Of a stretch of DNA of 64,000 bases, positions 36,317 through 49,600 are shown piece by piece. The notes beneath the pieces were generated by a model, which searched no databases, had not been told where the DNA came from, and saw only the letters and a program-made list of their open reading frames with translations. The DNA lies in the NCBI RefSeq assembly GCF_010015445.1, contig NC_053112.1, forward strand, positions 33,071,998 through 33,135,997. The letters are read 5' to 3'. Source of the DNA: Perca fluviatilis. Lineage: Eukaryota; Chordata; Actinopteri; Perciformes; Percidae. How positions within the stretch are numbered: the stretch's first letter is position 1; each line of letters begins with the position of its first letter. Both the position numbers and the translations under genes were made by a program.

Positions 36317-38244
36317 AGATATCATTTTATTACTTGGATTTTCAACCATGAAAAAAGTACTTCTGAGCCAGGTCCTAGGCTGCGCAAATATTTTTCTCTA
36401 TCCCGATACAAACTAAGACACCTAAATCCTCGTTATGGGCTGATACAGAGCGACGATCCGATACCAGTGTTCTTCGTTATCATTAATTTAGAAGCTGTAT
36501 ACCCATCTATATGGAATAGGTCGCAAAAGCCCACTTGGACTACTACTGGTTATCTCGGTTTTATTCGGCTTGTGTTTGAGTCAGATTTTTTTAATCATAC
36601 ATTACTTTGCAACATATTTGCAGATTTATTTATATATTTAAAGCCAAAAAAGATAAACAGCACTAACGGCAATATCCTAAACCTTTATAATAAAGAAATA
36701 TTGTTTTTATTGCCAATCCCTAAAAACAAAACTTATACAGTTGAGTCACAAAATCATACGGTTAAATGTCACAATGTCGATGTAAAGTCATTTAAAAGCC
36801 AATTATTTCCTATTTTTTTGCAAAATACAAAAGATTTACCCACCTCTACATCCTTGATTTAAAGTCATGATTCCATTCGATGTATAAGTTGTGCAGCTAC
36901 TGATGTCTGTCAAGTAAACCTACAGCCTGTTCTTTATCGAGAAGACTGATGAAGCCACTAATGAGACATAAAAGGTAGACCGTTGTAACCACTGTCTAAT
37001 TAACAAAGCTTAGAGTTTTAACCTCCACCAACAAAACATCCATTAATGTTATCAGAACTTCACCAAGGTAAATTATTCATTCACCCAATACTGACCTCTA
37101 ATCCGTAGTGTTTAAATCCCCAAGTGATGAGCAACACACTTTAAAAGAGCAATACGATACGTAGACAAATTATATCAGTGGTTAATCAAGTGGCAAATTG
37201 TGCCATTAGTCTCTTCAAACCAATTAGTATTTGATACAATTGAGTCACTGGGCTTGAAAATCATGTCCTCAATTATCATGAAGCTCCCAAATTTTGACAA
37301 ATTGAAAGAAAAAACATTGATGAAGCTAGATTGGTGTCCTCACTGTTCATCTTAAAGCCTGCATCGTGTCATATAGAAGGCCATCTATCCAGTTTGTTTA
37401 AATGATTAAGAATTAAATATCAAAACAATGACAGTGGGTCATTTAAACAAAATAATATCCTCAATATGACCACAACATATGACTGAGCTTGCAGACAGAG
37501 TATTTTCTCTGAGTATGCTGCACTCTAGTGGAGAACAGGCAGATTGTGGATTTATTTATTTCTCACAACTTGAGACTATTAAAAGCATCAGCATGCTCGC
37601 TTTTTTTTTTTCTTTCTACACACACTTATTTGTCAGTAAATGGATTGGATTCTCAAAAGGTTAAATCTGGGATGTGATGAGGTTTTTACTATCACTCCAA
37701 ACACAATTGAATATGTTATAATACATCAGAAAATGACACTGAAAAATAGATTTGACCATCATCAGTTCTCATCTCAGGCCACCATGCCAAAGCAAAAAGA
37801 GGTCCAGTAATGTCACAACTTCCTGTCTCCCAAACACAGGGACAAAGAAGGATTTCCTGTTTCCAACAGGATCTCGAAAGCATGAATGACTGAGAAAGTG
37901 TTAACCACACCCCTCAAAAAGGATGACACAGATCCTTGCATCAACACCCATCTCTTCTGTCACAATTTTACAACACAATAAAACACAGAGCGGCCTGAAA
38001 GCAGTGATAAAAACCAGATATTATAGACCCTGTGCCCAATTTCGCCAATACGGCAGTAAGATATAATTTTCAACCACAAAAACCATCATAGAAAAAAATA
38101 TGAGCTGCAAGCTTGAGGCTGTTACTCACTTACTCTTGAAAAGGAAAGTCTTTAACTAGTGCAGTACAAGTCCACATAACCATACATGACTGGTTAACCA
38201 CATTTACAGAGCTTGAAGCAAGTAGCGCTGACTACAGCCACTAC
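36317..38244. other. Intronic sequence without recognised gene
   Basis: Around 36.38-36.47 kb, CTATCCCGATACAAAC and GATACAGAGCGACGATCCGA resemble a repeat end. The rest is unique AT-rich DNA. A 131-codon frame (36467-36862) begins in that repeat and is AT-rich with no recognised domain, so it is not called. Confidence 0.4.
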
Positions 38245-38700
38245 TAGTCTTGCTTTGCCAGACCCTACTCCAAAGCGCGCTGGAGGAGAGTATGGCTACT
38301 CCACATAGCATTCGGGGATGGGAGGAAAACATGCTCTGGTTTATTGGCATTTCTTTAAACCAATCACATCGTCTTGGGCGGTGCTAAGCACCGGAGAAAA
38401 GCCACGGTGCTGCTGCAAAATAGGCTCGGAAGGAACTTGTTTTGGTGGAACGTGTACGTTCAAAAGTTGTTTTAGTCATACAACAGAAATCTCAGATTGG
38501 ACAGATAGTCTAGCTAGCTGTCTGGATTTACCCTGCAGAGATCTGAGGAGCAGTTAACCATAGTCCTCAGAAATCCACTGGAGTTTAAAATGCCAACACA
38601 AAGGAAGCCCAAGGCAACGTATATCTGGCCTAAATGAGTGAAATCAACATTCCTACTCAACAGAGCAATCCCGGAAGTGGAATGTCAAGGATATAGACTA
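38245..38700. mobile_element. hAT-like dispersed element, complete copy
   Basis: Begins TAGTCTTGCTTTGCCAGACC and ends AAGGATATAGACTA. Flanks GCCACTAC (38237-38244) and GTCACTAC (38701-38708) agree at 7 of 8 positions. A truncated relative is at 11011-11190. This is a very common teleost repeat; 456 bp and non-coding. Confidence 0.78.
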
Positions 38701-39306
38701 GTCACTACTGACCTACTGTCACGGGGTCATGCCTTACTTTAAAACACTGACCCATTTGGCTCACACTGAGAATAACTGTTCTTCTTTAGTGTATACAACT
38801 TGATTTGTTTAAAGAAGATACATATGGCACCTCATCATCTGCAACAGACTTGGTTTACTTCAGTGATGTTTCATTAGGACTTGTGGTCATGTGCATTGAT
38901 AAATGAAGTTAATATCTAGCAAAATATGTCCAAATTTAAAGAAGACAGAATTACTGTGGTTAAACCTTCTAGACTTCTGAAATGTGCATCAGCAGCGATT
39001 CTATTACCATCACCAGCTATCATCCATTATCAATTGTGTGTATGCTCTTCACTGGAGCAGGCAAAAGGCTGTTCTGAATTATTTACAGAGAATGAGTGGG
39101 TGAGAGGTGTGGGACTGATTAGGGAGTGAGACAGAGGATGGATAAATCTCAGTCCTTTTCAACAGTCTGCTTAGAAAGCAGTTTCAAATTGTAAAAAAAA
39201 AAAAAAAAAAGGACCTTTTCATGAAATGACAGAAGTGCACTTCCTCCTGCAGGGATTCTACAGTCACCTTTTCACTGGAATTCACTATTCTTTTATTACT
39301 TTATCA

Positions 39307-39655
39307 TAGAGCTGGGCAATATATTGATATTATATTGATATCGTGATATGAGACTAGATGTTAGATTTTGGATATTGTAATATCGTGATATGGCATAAGT
39401 GTTGTCTTTTCCTGGTTTTAAAGGCTGCATTGCAGTAAAGTGATGTACTTTTCTGAACTTACCAGACTGTTGTAACTGTTCTATTATTGGCCTTAGTCAT
39501 TATATCCACATTACTGATTATTTATCAAAAATCTCATTGTGTAAATATTTTGTGAAAGCACCAATAGTCAACCCTACAATATCGTTGCGGTATCGATAGA
39601 GGTATTTGGTCAAAAATATCGTGATATTTGATTTTCTCCATATCGCCCAGCCCTA
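39307..39655. mobile_element. hAT MITE, TAGGGCTGGGC family, copy A
   Basis: Left end TAGAGCTGGGCAATATATTG, right end CATATCGCCCAGCCCTA, and a perfect 8-bp duplication CTTTATCA at 39299-39306 and 39656-39663. It has many ATATCGTGATAT palindromes near both ends. Copy B is at 42430-42795 in the opposite orientation. Confidence 0.9.
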
Positions 39656-41316
39656 CTTTATCACTTTCTTTCATCTGAAAAGAAAATCTCTTCCAGTGAA
39701 TGTAACAAGCAGAAGCATGCACAGTTCAAGGAACAAAAGTTAATTGATCATTATTACAAGTGATCCGGTTTCAAGATGAAAGTCTTTTTTCTTAAAGCAG
39801 TATTTGTCCCGTTTGTCTTCCATTTACCAGACAAATTCCTCATTTTCTTGAGCACAAGGAGATGGCACTGGGATACACATAGGAAAGTTGCACTTGGATC
39901 ACAATTCAATCCCAAAACCATCATCCTGAATTATTCAAACCCCCATATCAAATGTCCTTTATCCGGTCCCTGGGAGCACGGTAACAGTTTTAAGGGGGAA
40001 GACAATGTTAACATTTTGACATTTGAGTGCCAGTCCACACTTTAAAAATGCAGCAGCGAACCAAGCAAGGGATTGCTATGTGCTATCACTTTACCTTTAT
40101 TTCACCAGCGCGTGCAGAGGATGAATAATTCACGACTTGAACCACACTCATGGCTTTAAAGGAAGAATCCCCCTTTACAGAAATAAGCACTGAATATGCC
40201 ATACACACATTAACTGTATGTCTTTGGCCCCACAGCCACACATGCATTAATATTTGCAACTTGACCTTATAAAAATATGCCTGAAAAATACAAGTTGTAC
40301 ATTTTATTTAGAAAAAGACACATTTGTTAAGTCGACAAGTTTGCCAATATACGGATTTACAGAATTTAATGAATAAATAAACTAAAAACCGCTATTCATC
40401 ATTTATGAATTCATGCAGCTAGTCACGTCCCTTTTCAGCTCCCTGCTTTCATACACGCTTTCACAAATGACCAACACGCACATAGGATGGCTCTGAGTGA
40501 ATTCACCTCGTTTGTTGATAACAACTCCAACAACTTCCACTGGGTCTTGTGCGCAAGTGTGAAAGGTCTTCATCCTGCCAGAGATGCTGACAATGAAACA
40601 CAGGGTGGGTCCTTCCGTACACCCCCGACAGCAATCATTTTCTTGTCCTCCTTGATCTCTGTGGCACTTTTTTCCATTTCATTAGATAACACATGGCTTA
40701 CACATCCTCAAAAACGGTAGCGTATATAGACTAGGCACTCTGAGGTAAAAACATATCAGCCATCTTTTACTTTTGCCGTGCCATTTCCCCTTTCTGTCAT
40801 AAAATAAAACATGGTATTTAAAACAAGAACAAAAGGTTTAGGATAGTTAAGGACACATAAGCAAGGAATAATAACACAGATTGAGAAATCCAGGTTGCAG
40901 GAGGTTATTTGTAGAGCTGAAACAATAAGTTAATTTCACTTGGCAGACAATCTGCAACTAACTGGATAACCAATTTCCGTTCAGTTTTATATCAATGCAA
41001 ACTGAAAATCTTAAGACTAAACAAATCTGCAGAGTAAATGATGAAAAAAGCCAAAGCATCCATAGGCAAATTTAGCCTGTGCAGTGTTACTTCAATAGTA
41101 CTATATAAAAAGTAACTTGTAAGTAGCTCCAAAATGAAAGCATGTTTTCTGCTGTGCCCCAGGATGTTAAAGTTGAAACAAACTGCCTTTAATCTACAAC
41201 GACATGTGGTTGTGCATTTTGGATCAGATTTAAGAAGTAAAGAAAAGTCATCATCACAAGCCCGTCTCTGTTCTTAAGACATGAAAAACAAGACTGTACA
41301 TCAGCCTTGATGAGAT

Positions 41317-41540
41317 AGTAGTTCAGTCCGTAGGGACTTGGCTTGGGAACCGGAAGATAGCCTGTTCCAGTCCCAGACGGACGATGTCAATTCACCTCCT
41401 GGGCACTGCCGACCCATCATTCTCTCCCCATTTAATGCAAATAATCTTAATTGTACATATTCTTTTTCTGGTTTTGAATATTCTATTTTCATTTTATAGT
41501 TTTTTATCGTTTTGATCCCTTTTCTGTAAAGCACTTCTTC
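41317..41540 (+). mobile_element. tRNA-headed SINE, second family
   Basis: The head TAGTTCAGTCCGTAGGGACT corresponds to a tRNA A-box region and TGTTCCAGTCCCAGACGGAC to a B box. CTGGGCACTGCCGA follows, as in a common percomorph SINE. The 3' part includes TTTCTGTAAAGCACTTC, a LINE-tail motif. Ends approximate. Confidence 0.6.
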
Positions 41541-41692
41541 TTCCAGTATCATTAAAACCAGTGTTTCCTATAGGTTGAGCACTTATTTATGGTGGTTAAT
41601 TCCACGGTGGAGTGGGAATAAAATATATTTGATAACCGGGGCTTACGTGGGAAATGTGTTGCTAGAAAACAACTGGGTTCAAGCTTACATCC

Positions 41693-42140
41693 CAGGGCTC
41701 GACAGTAACGGCTGCCCTTGGCAACCAGATTGAGTCAATTGGCAACCGTTTTGTGGCCTCTGGTTGCCCCCTTTGGCCACCACCTGTTCAATATGTTACG
41801 GCGCATGTTAAAATCCGGTGCTAATATGGCACCGGTGCCCGGTATCTACCGGACGGAATAGAAACGCAAATTTCGGTGGCTGTCCGCGCTGCTCTCTGAT
41901 GCTCCGAAACAGACGTTAGAGGCAACCGAAGCATCGCTGCATGTCACACTAGTAAAACTTAACACGTTACACTTGGCAGTAGGTAACGTTAGCCTACCGT
42001 TGGCTACAGTAGTAACTGGATTCCTGGTAACCACTTTAAAAAGTAAGCGTTGCATCCTATCTGCCACTGACAACACCTAACCTCAAACATTAACATAGCA
42101 TCAAATTCAGTCAGTTTATAATGTTTTACAATGTGTTTTG
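41693..42140. mobile_element. hAT-type element fragment, CAGGGCTCGACA end
   Basis: Starts CAGGGCTCGACAGTAACGGC, an end typical of a teleost hAT family. The interior repeats GGCAACC motifs and a relatively CpG-rich block (TATCTACCGGACGG, CTGTCCGCGCTGC, GGTAACGTTAGCC). The opposite terminus is not found. Confidence 0.45.
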
Positions 42141-42429
42141 TGTAAAACTGTAAAAATGGTATACACATTACCATAAAGATACCACCCTACTTGGACATTA
42201 ACAGTCAACTTGTTAACGCCTTTTAAATGAAAATGTCATATCCTTTTTTGCTTTGTTCACAGTTGGTCTCAGGTTTCATTTTCTGAAAAAGCTTGCGAAC
42301 AAAATTCTGTTCACGGGCGGAGAGAGATACTTAGTCTGCAATCTGAAGAATACAAATATGCTTGCATGGAGCCTTAGAAATGGCTGCTTGATCCCAAACA
42401 TAGCTTCAGATACACTATACGCCAAGGAG

Positions 42430-42795
42430 TAGGGCTGGGCTATATGGAGAAAATCAAATATCACGATATTTTTGACCAAATACTTCGATATCAAAATTGC
42501 AAAGATATTGTAGGGTTGACAATTATTGCTTTCCCAAAATCTTTACACAATGAGGTTTGTGATAAATAATCATCAGTAATGTGGATATAATGATTAAGTG
42601 GATAAAGGCAAATAATAGAACAGTTACAACAGTCTGGTAAGTTCAGAAAATGATATCACTTTACTGTAATGCAGCTCGTAAAACCAGGAAAAGACCACAC
42701 TTATGTCATATCACGATATTACAATATCCAAAATCTAAGACGATATCTAGTATTATATCACGATAGATATAAAATCAATATATTGCCCAGCCCTA
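42430..42795. mobile_element. hAT MITE, TAGGGCTGGGC family, copy B
   Basis: Ends TAGGGCTGGGCTATATGGAG and ATATTGCCCAGCCCTA, with perfect 8-bp duplication CCAAGGAG at 42422-42429 and 42796-42803. The interior (ACAGTTACAACAGTCTGG, GAAAAGACCACACTTATG) is the inverted counterpart of copy A at 39.3 kb. Confidence 0.9.
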
Positions 42796-43649
42796 CCAAG
42801 GAGCAATTTAGATGGCTTCTTTGTCATCTACAAAGAACACATGTACTCTGACCCATTCACAACAACCACAAATCTCACTATTCCTGTGTGTAAACCAATG
42901 CGATAAGCACAGCATTGAGCACAAGTTCCACACGCACAAAAACTTCCTGACCCCTGAGAAGTTCACACAGTTGGTGTTTACTTACAGTTCTCTCTGTCTG
43001 TCTTTGTTTAGGCCACAATTGATCTTTTCTACTTCAGGTCCAACTCTAAGGGTTGATTCTTTCTGTGGACAAAGAGGGGAAAAAAAATAAATAAAAAAAG
43101 AGCTGTCAATACAGCAATCTCAGAGGTCACCAAAGAGTTAACAGGCTGTGGGGCCATCTGGAATATGAGAGGAGAAAGCATGAGGGCCAGAGTAGTGAGA
43201 TAAGATTCACAGTTTATTCTCCAAAACTCTGACAGAACACGCCAGTTATTCAATAGGTTTGCCAAAAAAAATACAACAGAACAATTTAACAACCTGGCAC
43301 GACACGCAACACCTGCATCAGCGTGCAACAGTGAGTCAACACCACAGATGCGTCAGTTCTTCCTCCGTCTCGTCTGATGGGAAGTGAACAGGGGGAAGCT
43401 GCTGGCAAACCAGCAGCACAGCTAACAGCATTAACATGATGGGGGATTTGTTGCAAATAAAAAAAAAAAAATCAAACTGACATTTGAATTCTCCTCACTT
43501 TTGTGTAAAAAAAAGAAATAAAAAAAATAGGCATGTCATGATCAAGTTTTTGTTGGCCCTGATCCAAATCCCTTAACATCCGATCAGATACTTTTATTTA
43601 CCTAAATGTTGATTAAAGATTACATCACATCATTTAGCTGACGCTTTTA

Positions 43650-43800
43650 TCCAAAGCGACTTACAATTGCTATATGTCAGAGGCCGCATGCCTCTGGAGC
43701 AACTCTGGGTTACGTGTCTTGCTCAGGGACACATTGGTTGATGTATCGCAGTGGGAATTGAACCCAGATCTGTGTATATCCATATCCACTGCGCCATCAA
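43650..43800. repeat. Ubiquitous teleost repeat (CATTTAGCTGACGCTTTTATCC)
   Basis: The CATTTAGCTGACGCTTTTAT, CCAAAGCGACTTACAATTGC motif and the downstream TTGCTCAGGGACACATTGG, GGGAATTGAACCCAGATC, CACTGCGCCATCA order identify a very common dispersed fish repeat. A GATCCAAATCCCTTAACATC hAT-like scrap precedes it at 43535-43620. Confidence 0.65.
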
Positions 43801-44842
43801 CACCCACAAACATGTATCGGACACATTGAAATAACAGCTGTAGACTACTAACAAAAATGTTATTTGAGGTTATTTAATTTCAGTAGTTCAACTGTTTGAG
43901 CTACAAACAGTTGTTACCTTTGGATAAGATCAGCTCCATGAATTAATTGGTGTATACCAGTAGAACTACTACCACTCCTGTCTGATCCTTCTTAGCCAAT
44001 CCATATGTTCATCTGTTCAAATTATGCACCTTAAATCAACACTGCACAAATCATCCAATAGGGACAATCTTATTTCTGTATCCTAGACTATAATTTGCTA
44101 AACAGGTCAAAACACAGATAAAGGTGTTTTAACATGAGAAATTGAGCAACTGGTTTTGAGCAGCAGCCTAAAAACATAATTAGACCCACTAAACTCCCCA
44201 GCAGTGACAAGGAGCTGGCTTGTCTAGAGAGAATAGGATTTCTAAGTTGACGTAAACAAAATTGGATATGGACTTGAGTTTTGGGAAATGAACCGATGCC
44301 AAGACATGCTATCCAGCTGTTTGACATTTGATAACCGTGTGACAGAAAGATGGTCGACAGAATGAAAAGCCTCACAATTCAGGATTCCTATAAAATCGGC
44401 TTTTATTTGCAATGACGTGCAGAATTTAAGTCAAAAGAATTATCGCCTCACGGTAAGTCAAGTTGTAGTTTACATACGGTCTGTCCAGACTCTTATAATA
44501 TGTAGTGAAGACTTTAAAGGAATTTATAAAAAAAAAAAAACTGGTATTAAGTGTATTTTTGGGCTAAATGGAATTCATCGCTATATTGACATGTATGATT
44601 CCAGTGAGAAACATGCGGTCTTAACTTGGAGATTAATTTACAGAGGACTGATAGCAAGCTTTGTGACAATCACCTGAAACTCAATATCAGAAAAAGAAAT
44701 GAGCTTGTGGTAGAATACCAGAGGAAAGGAGGCCCTCTGTCCTGGTTGTCATCCAGGGAGAGGGGGTGAAGAGGGTGGACTCGTACAAGTTCCTTGGGGT
44801 CCAAATCAACAAAAAAAAAAACTACACTGGACTCGCAACACG

Positions 44843-45591
44843 GACTACGTTTACATGCATCCAATAACCCGTTCAAAACCGGAATATTAGCAATAACCCG
44901 GTCGCGCACGGCCATGTAAACACCCGGCTAAAACCCGAATATGCTCATATTCCGGTTTTTAAAAACCCGAATATGCTACCTGGGTTACCCCTTTTCTAAC
45001 CCAGAATTTTGGTCATGTAAACGCGTATCGGCATATCCCCATCAAAAGGAACATTGATTTGTGTTCTGCGCGTGTTCTATTCGCAAGGAATCTTGGTCTT
45101 TTGAGTAGAGGAACTTCTTGTATGCACCAGAAAACATAGTTATAATAATAATAATAATAATAATAATATACTATAATATAGTTATATATATGCCAATGCA
45201 GAAAACCTGCGCGCAGTATACCGGAAGTAAACAAGAAGTAGAGGTAAACATGGCGAGACGCAGCACAGCACCACACTTTTGGAGCGAAGAGGAAACCAAT
45301 TTCTTTATTAGTGTGGTGAAAACCATGAATATAAATGTCTTTTGTTGACGGCAGAAAGTACCGAGATAGTGAGATTTATAAGAAGGTGACCGAAAAGTTA
45401 TTGCGTCTTAAGGTTGTCCGTAGGCTACGTCCAGACGCTAACCGTGCGTCGCCGTTTACGTCGGGATATTGCCAATTGATTATAAATTCCATGTAGGAGT
45501 AACTCTCTCTGCTCACGCATGTAAACAGGTTATTCCGAATGTTTCAGAAACCCGAATAGTGACCTTAACCCGACCATAACCCGAAAATTGC
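44843..45591 (+). mobile_element. DNA element inserted in the LINE, with Myb-like gene relic
   Basis: The block interrupts the LINE between ACTCGCAACACG and CTGTTCAGGAAGG. It begins ACTACGTTTACATGCATCC and contains AATAACCCG and ACCCGAATATG motifs at both ends in inverted order (GCATGTAAACAGGTTATTCC on the right). An ATA trinucleotide run (45140-45168) and a Myb/SANT-like relic lie inside. The presence of a Myb-like gene suggests a Harbinger-type element, but termini and duplication are not resolved. Confidence 0.6.
45250..45425 (+). pseudogene. Myb/SANT-like DNA-binding domain relic
   Basis: MARRSTAPHFWSEEETNFF, ISVVKTMNINVF is followed, after a frameshift at about 45340, by VDGRKYRDSEIYKKVTEKL. 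The Trp-Ser-Glu-Glu-Glu start and spacing fit the Myb/SANT-like domain encoded by the second gene of some DNA transposons. No continuation or transposase is present. It is non-functional because of the frameshift and truncation. Confidence 0.55.
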
Positions 45592-46186
45592 CTGTTCAGG
45601 AAGGGACAGAGCAGACTGTTCTGAGGAGACTGATCCTTCTGTGTGTGCAGCAGGCTCCTGCAGATCTATCAGTCTGCAGTAGCCAGTGCTCTGTTCTTCA
45701 CGGTGTGCTGGGGTGGTGGCATCCAGGCTTGGAGGTCAGAAGTCTCAACAAGCTGTTAAGGAAGGCCAGCTAGGTGCTCAGGTTGGAACTGGACAGTGTG
45801 GAGGCTGTGGCGGACAGCAGGACCAGGGAAAATCAAAGCCATCTTGGACACCCATTCTCACTCTTTTCAAAAGCAATTATTTAGCAATGAAAAAGAACCA
45901 ATAAGAGTATCGATAAAGAACCGAAGCGATAAGGAGTGTCGATAAGAGTAGTAGTATCAATAAAATCCTAACGATATAATGCAAAGCCCCTTGAGGCAAA
46001 TTTTTTATAATTAAAAAAAAAAAAAAAAATCATGGATTTAGCTCAAGTTAAAGCTTTGTTTTTCTTGTTCTGCTGTATGTCTATTAGTGTGTAAGTTTAT
46101 TGAGAGAAAGAAAAAACAAAACAAAAAAAAACAAAGTCACATTTCTTGTGTTCACATGCTTGGCCAATAAAACTGATTCTGATAGA

Positions 46187-46330
46187 ACAAAGTTGTAGCC
46201 ATGACCACAGACAATGCTTTAAATATGGATGTTGATTGCAAAGAAGCAACAAATTCTAAAATGTGGATGCTTCACACACATCTTCAATCAGGCCGCACAG
46301 AAGATCTATGCAATCACCACAAAAGTGGGC
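46187..46330 (+). pseudogene. hAT/ZBED transposase core fragment
   Basis: NKVVAMTTDNALNMDV matches the conserved 'TTDNA.NM' segment around a catalytic Asp region of hAT transposases. A frameshift later, AAQKIYAITT continues the expected downstream motif (LNLAAQ-like). Only about 45 codons survive. Confidence 0.6.
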
Positions 46331-46374
46331 ACCCATTCAGTATCCGACCAAATGTCTCCCCTTCTGTTCCTGTG

Positions 46375-46625
46375 TTACGGCATTGAATAATGGCCAGAAA
46401 AGTATTTTTGCCGAACATTATGATGTCACAGTAAAGTTGACCTTTTGCATTTAAAATGTCCTCACTTCATTTTTATCCTATTGGACATTTGTGTGAAATG
46501 TTGTCATAATCACCATAGGAATTCTTGAGTTATATGGATCTTGCAATTGGACGGACGTGAGGTCACAGTGAACGTGACCACCAAAATTTAATCAGTTCAT
46601 CCTTGAGAGATGAATAGGCAAATTA
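46375..46625. repeat. Dispersed teleost repeat (GTGACCTTGACC type)
   Basis: GCATTGAATAATGGCCAGAA, CATTATGATGTCACAGT, CCTATTGGACATTTGTGTGA and CCACCAAAATTTAATCAGTT occur in the order seen in a very common percomorph repeat. The 3' end at ATCCTTGAGAG is approximate. Confidence 0.6.
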
Positions 46626-49600
46626 TAACTCAGCTAGAGTCTTTCTGGCTCAAGAGTAGAGTATTAGGTGTACACTTATTTGGGCTACACTAGTGAGTTT
46701 GGTCTCTAAGAACCTCTCCTTACTATGGACACAAAGTTCTGCCGCTTTGGCTTGGCCGACTATGCAAGCAGTTAGCCAACCCCTGTTTTCAGATACAAAA
46801 TAAGCCACCTTTTAACCCAAAACTTTCTAGGAAAAGTTTTGAATGTTTCCCAGAGGCCTTTGAGTGAGGCGCACACAGAAGTTGTCGATGCCTGCAACTT
46901 CAGTCTGGGTCAGCGGTGTCTGGATGTGCCAAATAAAAGGAGTCGAAGTGGAGGAATGCAACTGCCATGTTTCCTGGCTTCGGTTCAGATTGAGGAACTC
47001 TGGTCAAAATATGAGCGAAGCATTGGCTTATGAAACTGTCTACAGTGAAGAAAAACCTTGCTCTCATCCACAATTTGTGTGTACCTCAACTCATATATGC
47101 ACTTATGGGTCAACTTAAAAGGACGAATCAGTGATATTAAACCCAATTTCCTCTCAATTATTTTACAAAACTAATATGCATATCTTTGTTATTCTAAGAA
47201 ATTACTGCATTAGCCTAGCAAGTAAATAACAAAAGTTACATAAAATTAACTTGGAGCTGCAAAAAAATACTGTGAAAAGTTACACAGGCATAATAGCACT
47301 CTTACTGCATAGGGCTTTGTTCAGAATAGCTGCCCCATTTCTTTTGGAAACTTTAGCTTCATTTTACACACATTTGACTCAAACATGACTAACGTGAAAA
47401 AGAAAAAAAATAGCCTACGGTTTGAGACTTCAACACTTATGAAATATGGGCCTGAGTTGTACAGGCCTTCATTATGAAATGTTCTGATGGGTGTGGAATG
47501 AGATCATTTCTCAATTGCACATTTCTGAAATGCATAACATGAATGTTACATATATTTTGGAGAGGCTTATCCCATTTTAGATGCAATAGTTTTCACTAAT
47601 CTTAATATACCAAACATTTTGCATATTAGACTATAAACTGTTATTACAAAAGGGTCAGACAAACCCTGAGAGTTGTTACAAGAATGTCTTTAATTCCTGT
47701 TGCAGGTGTGAACGTCGAGCACAGTCTGGTCGACATGCTCTCACACAGCAGTCCTGCGAGTCTCTTACAGATTAATATTAAAATAGGCCTTGTCTAGTCA
47801 CACTGGACCCGTGCTTAAGACGTGACTCATTCTGTATTTTGTCTGCATTAGTTTTGGTTCCAAGCTCCGTGGTCCACATGAGAGCTTGGGTTTAGGATAT
47901 TTCCTTGGTGAATGAAAACCACAGTCTGAAAATGAGGATGCCAAGAGGGGAACATATGCAAGCAGGGATGATGTAAGCAGGGATGATGTATTAGTGAAAA
48001 GCAAAATGGGAAGGGGTTTTAAAAAGAACAAAAACTCAAGAGGTGAATCTTCAAATAAGCAACGATCACTTAGCTTTTTTTGCAAAGTGATCAACTTCGC
48101 TCATATGGCAACTAATGACTTCCTTTCGATATGTATGCTGAGGTGGGTCCAGCTCTACTAAAGTCAGTGAACTGTCTGAAGCAGCTGCAAACTAGCCAGC
48201 AGTACAGAGAGAATGAAAGACACTTCATAAATCACTGCTGGAATGCAGCCTCATTTCCTCCCTGACCCCACCTTCTCCACAGCGTCTTCCTCCAATTCCA
48301 GGAGCTTTCTCCAACAAGCAACTGAGACCTGGCCATCACAATCATGACACAATTCGCAGCTGTGAGTCTCAGCAGTTAAAGAAAAAAAAAAAAAAAGATT
48401 TCCATGCAGCGTTTCTCACATTTCAGTCATGCAGAGCAGGCATTACAAAGCAAAACAGACACTAATGAGAGGAGGCAGAATTAATGAAAGAGTAAGATCA
48501 TACATGTTGGGGTCGGCCTGTTGATTCAGAGTTGATTAATGTCATTACTGCAACAACAAAAATAATTTCAAGCTTTTGCAGACACAAAAGTTTCCATTAC
48601 AGTTGTGAGAGGTATGCTCAGTTGAGACTTTTTAACTTTAGTTATTCTTTTCTCCTATGTACTGTTCTTTTCTGCAAAGATTCACAACATTGTTTAACAA
48701 GTCAATATGTTACACAAACATGTTTATTACATATTGAAATTCATAAGATACAGTAGGCCATGTTTTTTATCTTTATCACAATATTAGAGTTGATTTTTTG
48801 TCTTGTGCGTAATTTGCATCACATCAACATTCAGTCTGCAGATGTGATGGAGCCCAATGTTCCAACAAATTGCAGAGAAAAGCAATGATCCTAGTGAAGT
48901 CTGAAAAGTCATCTTTCTCTGTATGAATTTATAAATGTAAATTGGTGAATTTCACAGCACACCAAACTGAAGTGCTATTGCAATGGAAGCTAGTTTATTG
49001 TTAAGTGGTTTTCAATAGCTACAAATAATGAGCCATAATGACAAGTAAACACCATGTACATATCATTTAGTGAGATAAATAGCAGGTCTAAAGAACCTTT
49101 TTATTTGTATTTTCTATATCCTATAATTTAAAGGATGAATGATACATGTGCATGATACTGAGAGGGACACACTAATATGTGTCTACTGCCAGTCAAACAT
49201 AACAAAGATGAACATAATGTCTTTAAAAAGGCGAGTAATCTTTTGTTCAGCGTGTGATATAATCTCTTCCTTTTCCTGTTATGCCAACAACTAGTCCAAC
49301 AGTTTAGTAGAGCTTATAATCAGAGGTTTCACTGAACTTCACATACTCTCTTTCTCGATTCTTATTCTCTCTACATGAGATCAGGTGGTACTTTTATATT
49401 ATTAATGGTACATTTTGTTAGATTTATCCGGCTTCCGATTACATGGAAGACACGCTTGTGAAAAAGTCTTTCTTCCCTAGAGACAGCCAGTGCCACAGAA
49501 ATCCACAGACGGACAAAGATGTTCTTAGAGAGCAGATTAAGAGGTGTTTCATCCCAGAGGAAATCATGACGAACCTGAGCAGCAACATGCTGCTACCATG

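Larger units (their letters stand above)
44640..45860 (+). pseudogene. LINE reverse-transcriptase 3' relic, split by an insertion
   Basis: At 44766-44810 the frame reads VKRVDSYKFLGVQIN, the hallmark near the end of the RT domain in teleost L2/Rex-type LINEs. After the inserted element the reading resumes near 45592 (LFRKGQSRLF) and continues in shifted frames to QSAVASALFFTVCWGGG (about 45670-45720) and ELDSVEA.ADRRT-like coding up to 45.83 kb. Several frameshifts and stops are present. A LINE-type tail (TTGGCCAATAAAACTGATTC) appears at 46.15 kb beyond another repeat scrap, so the relic may extend to about 46183. Confidence 0.7.
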
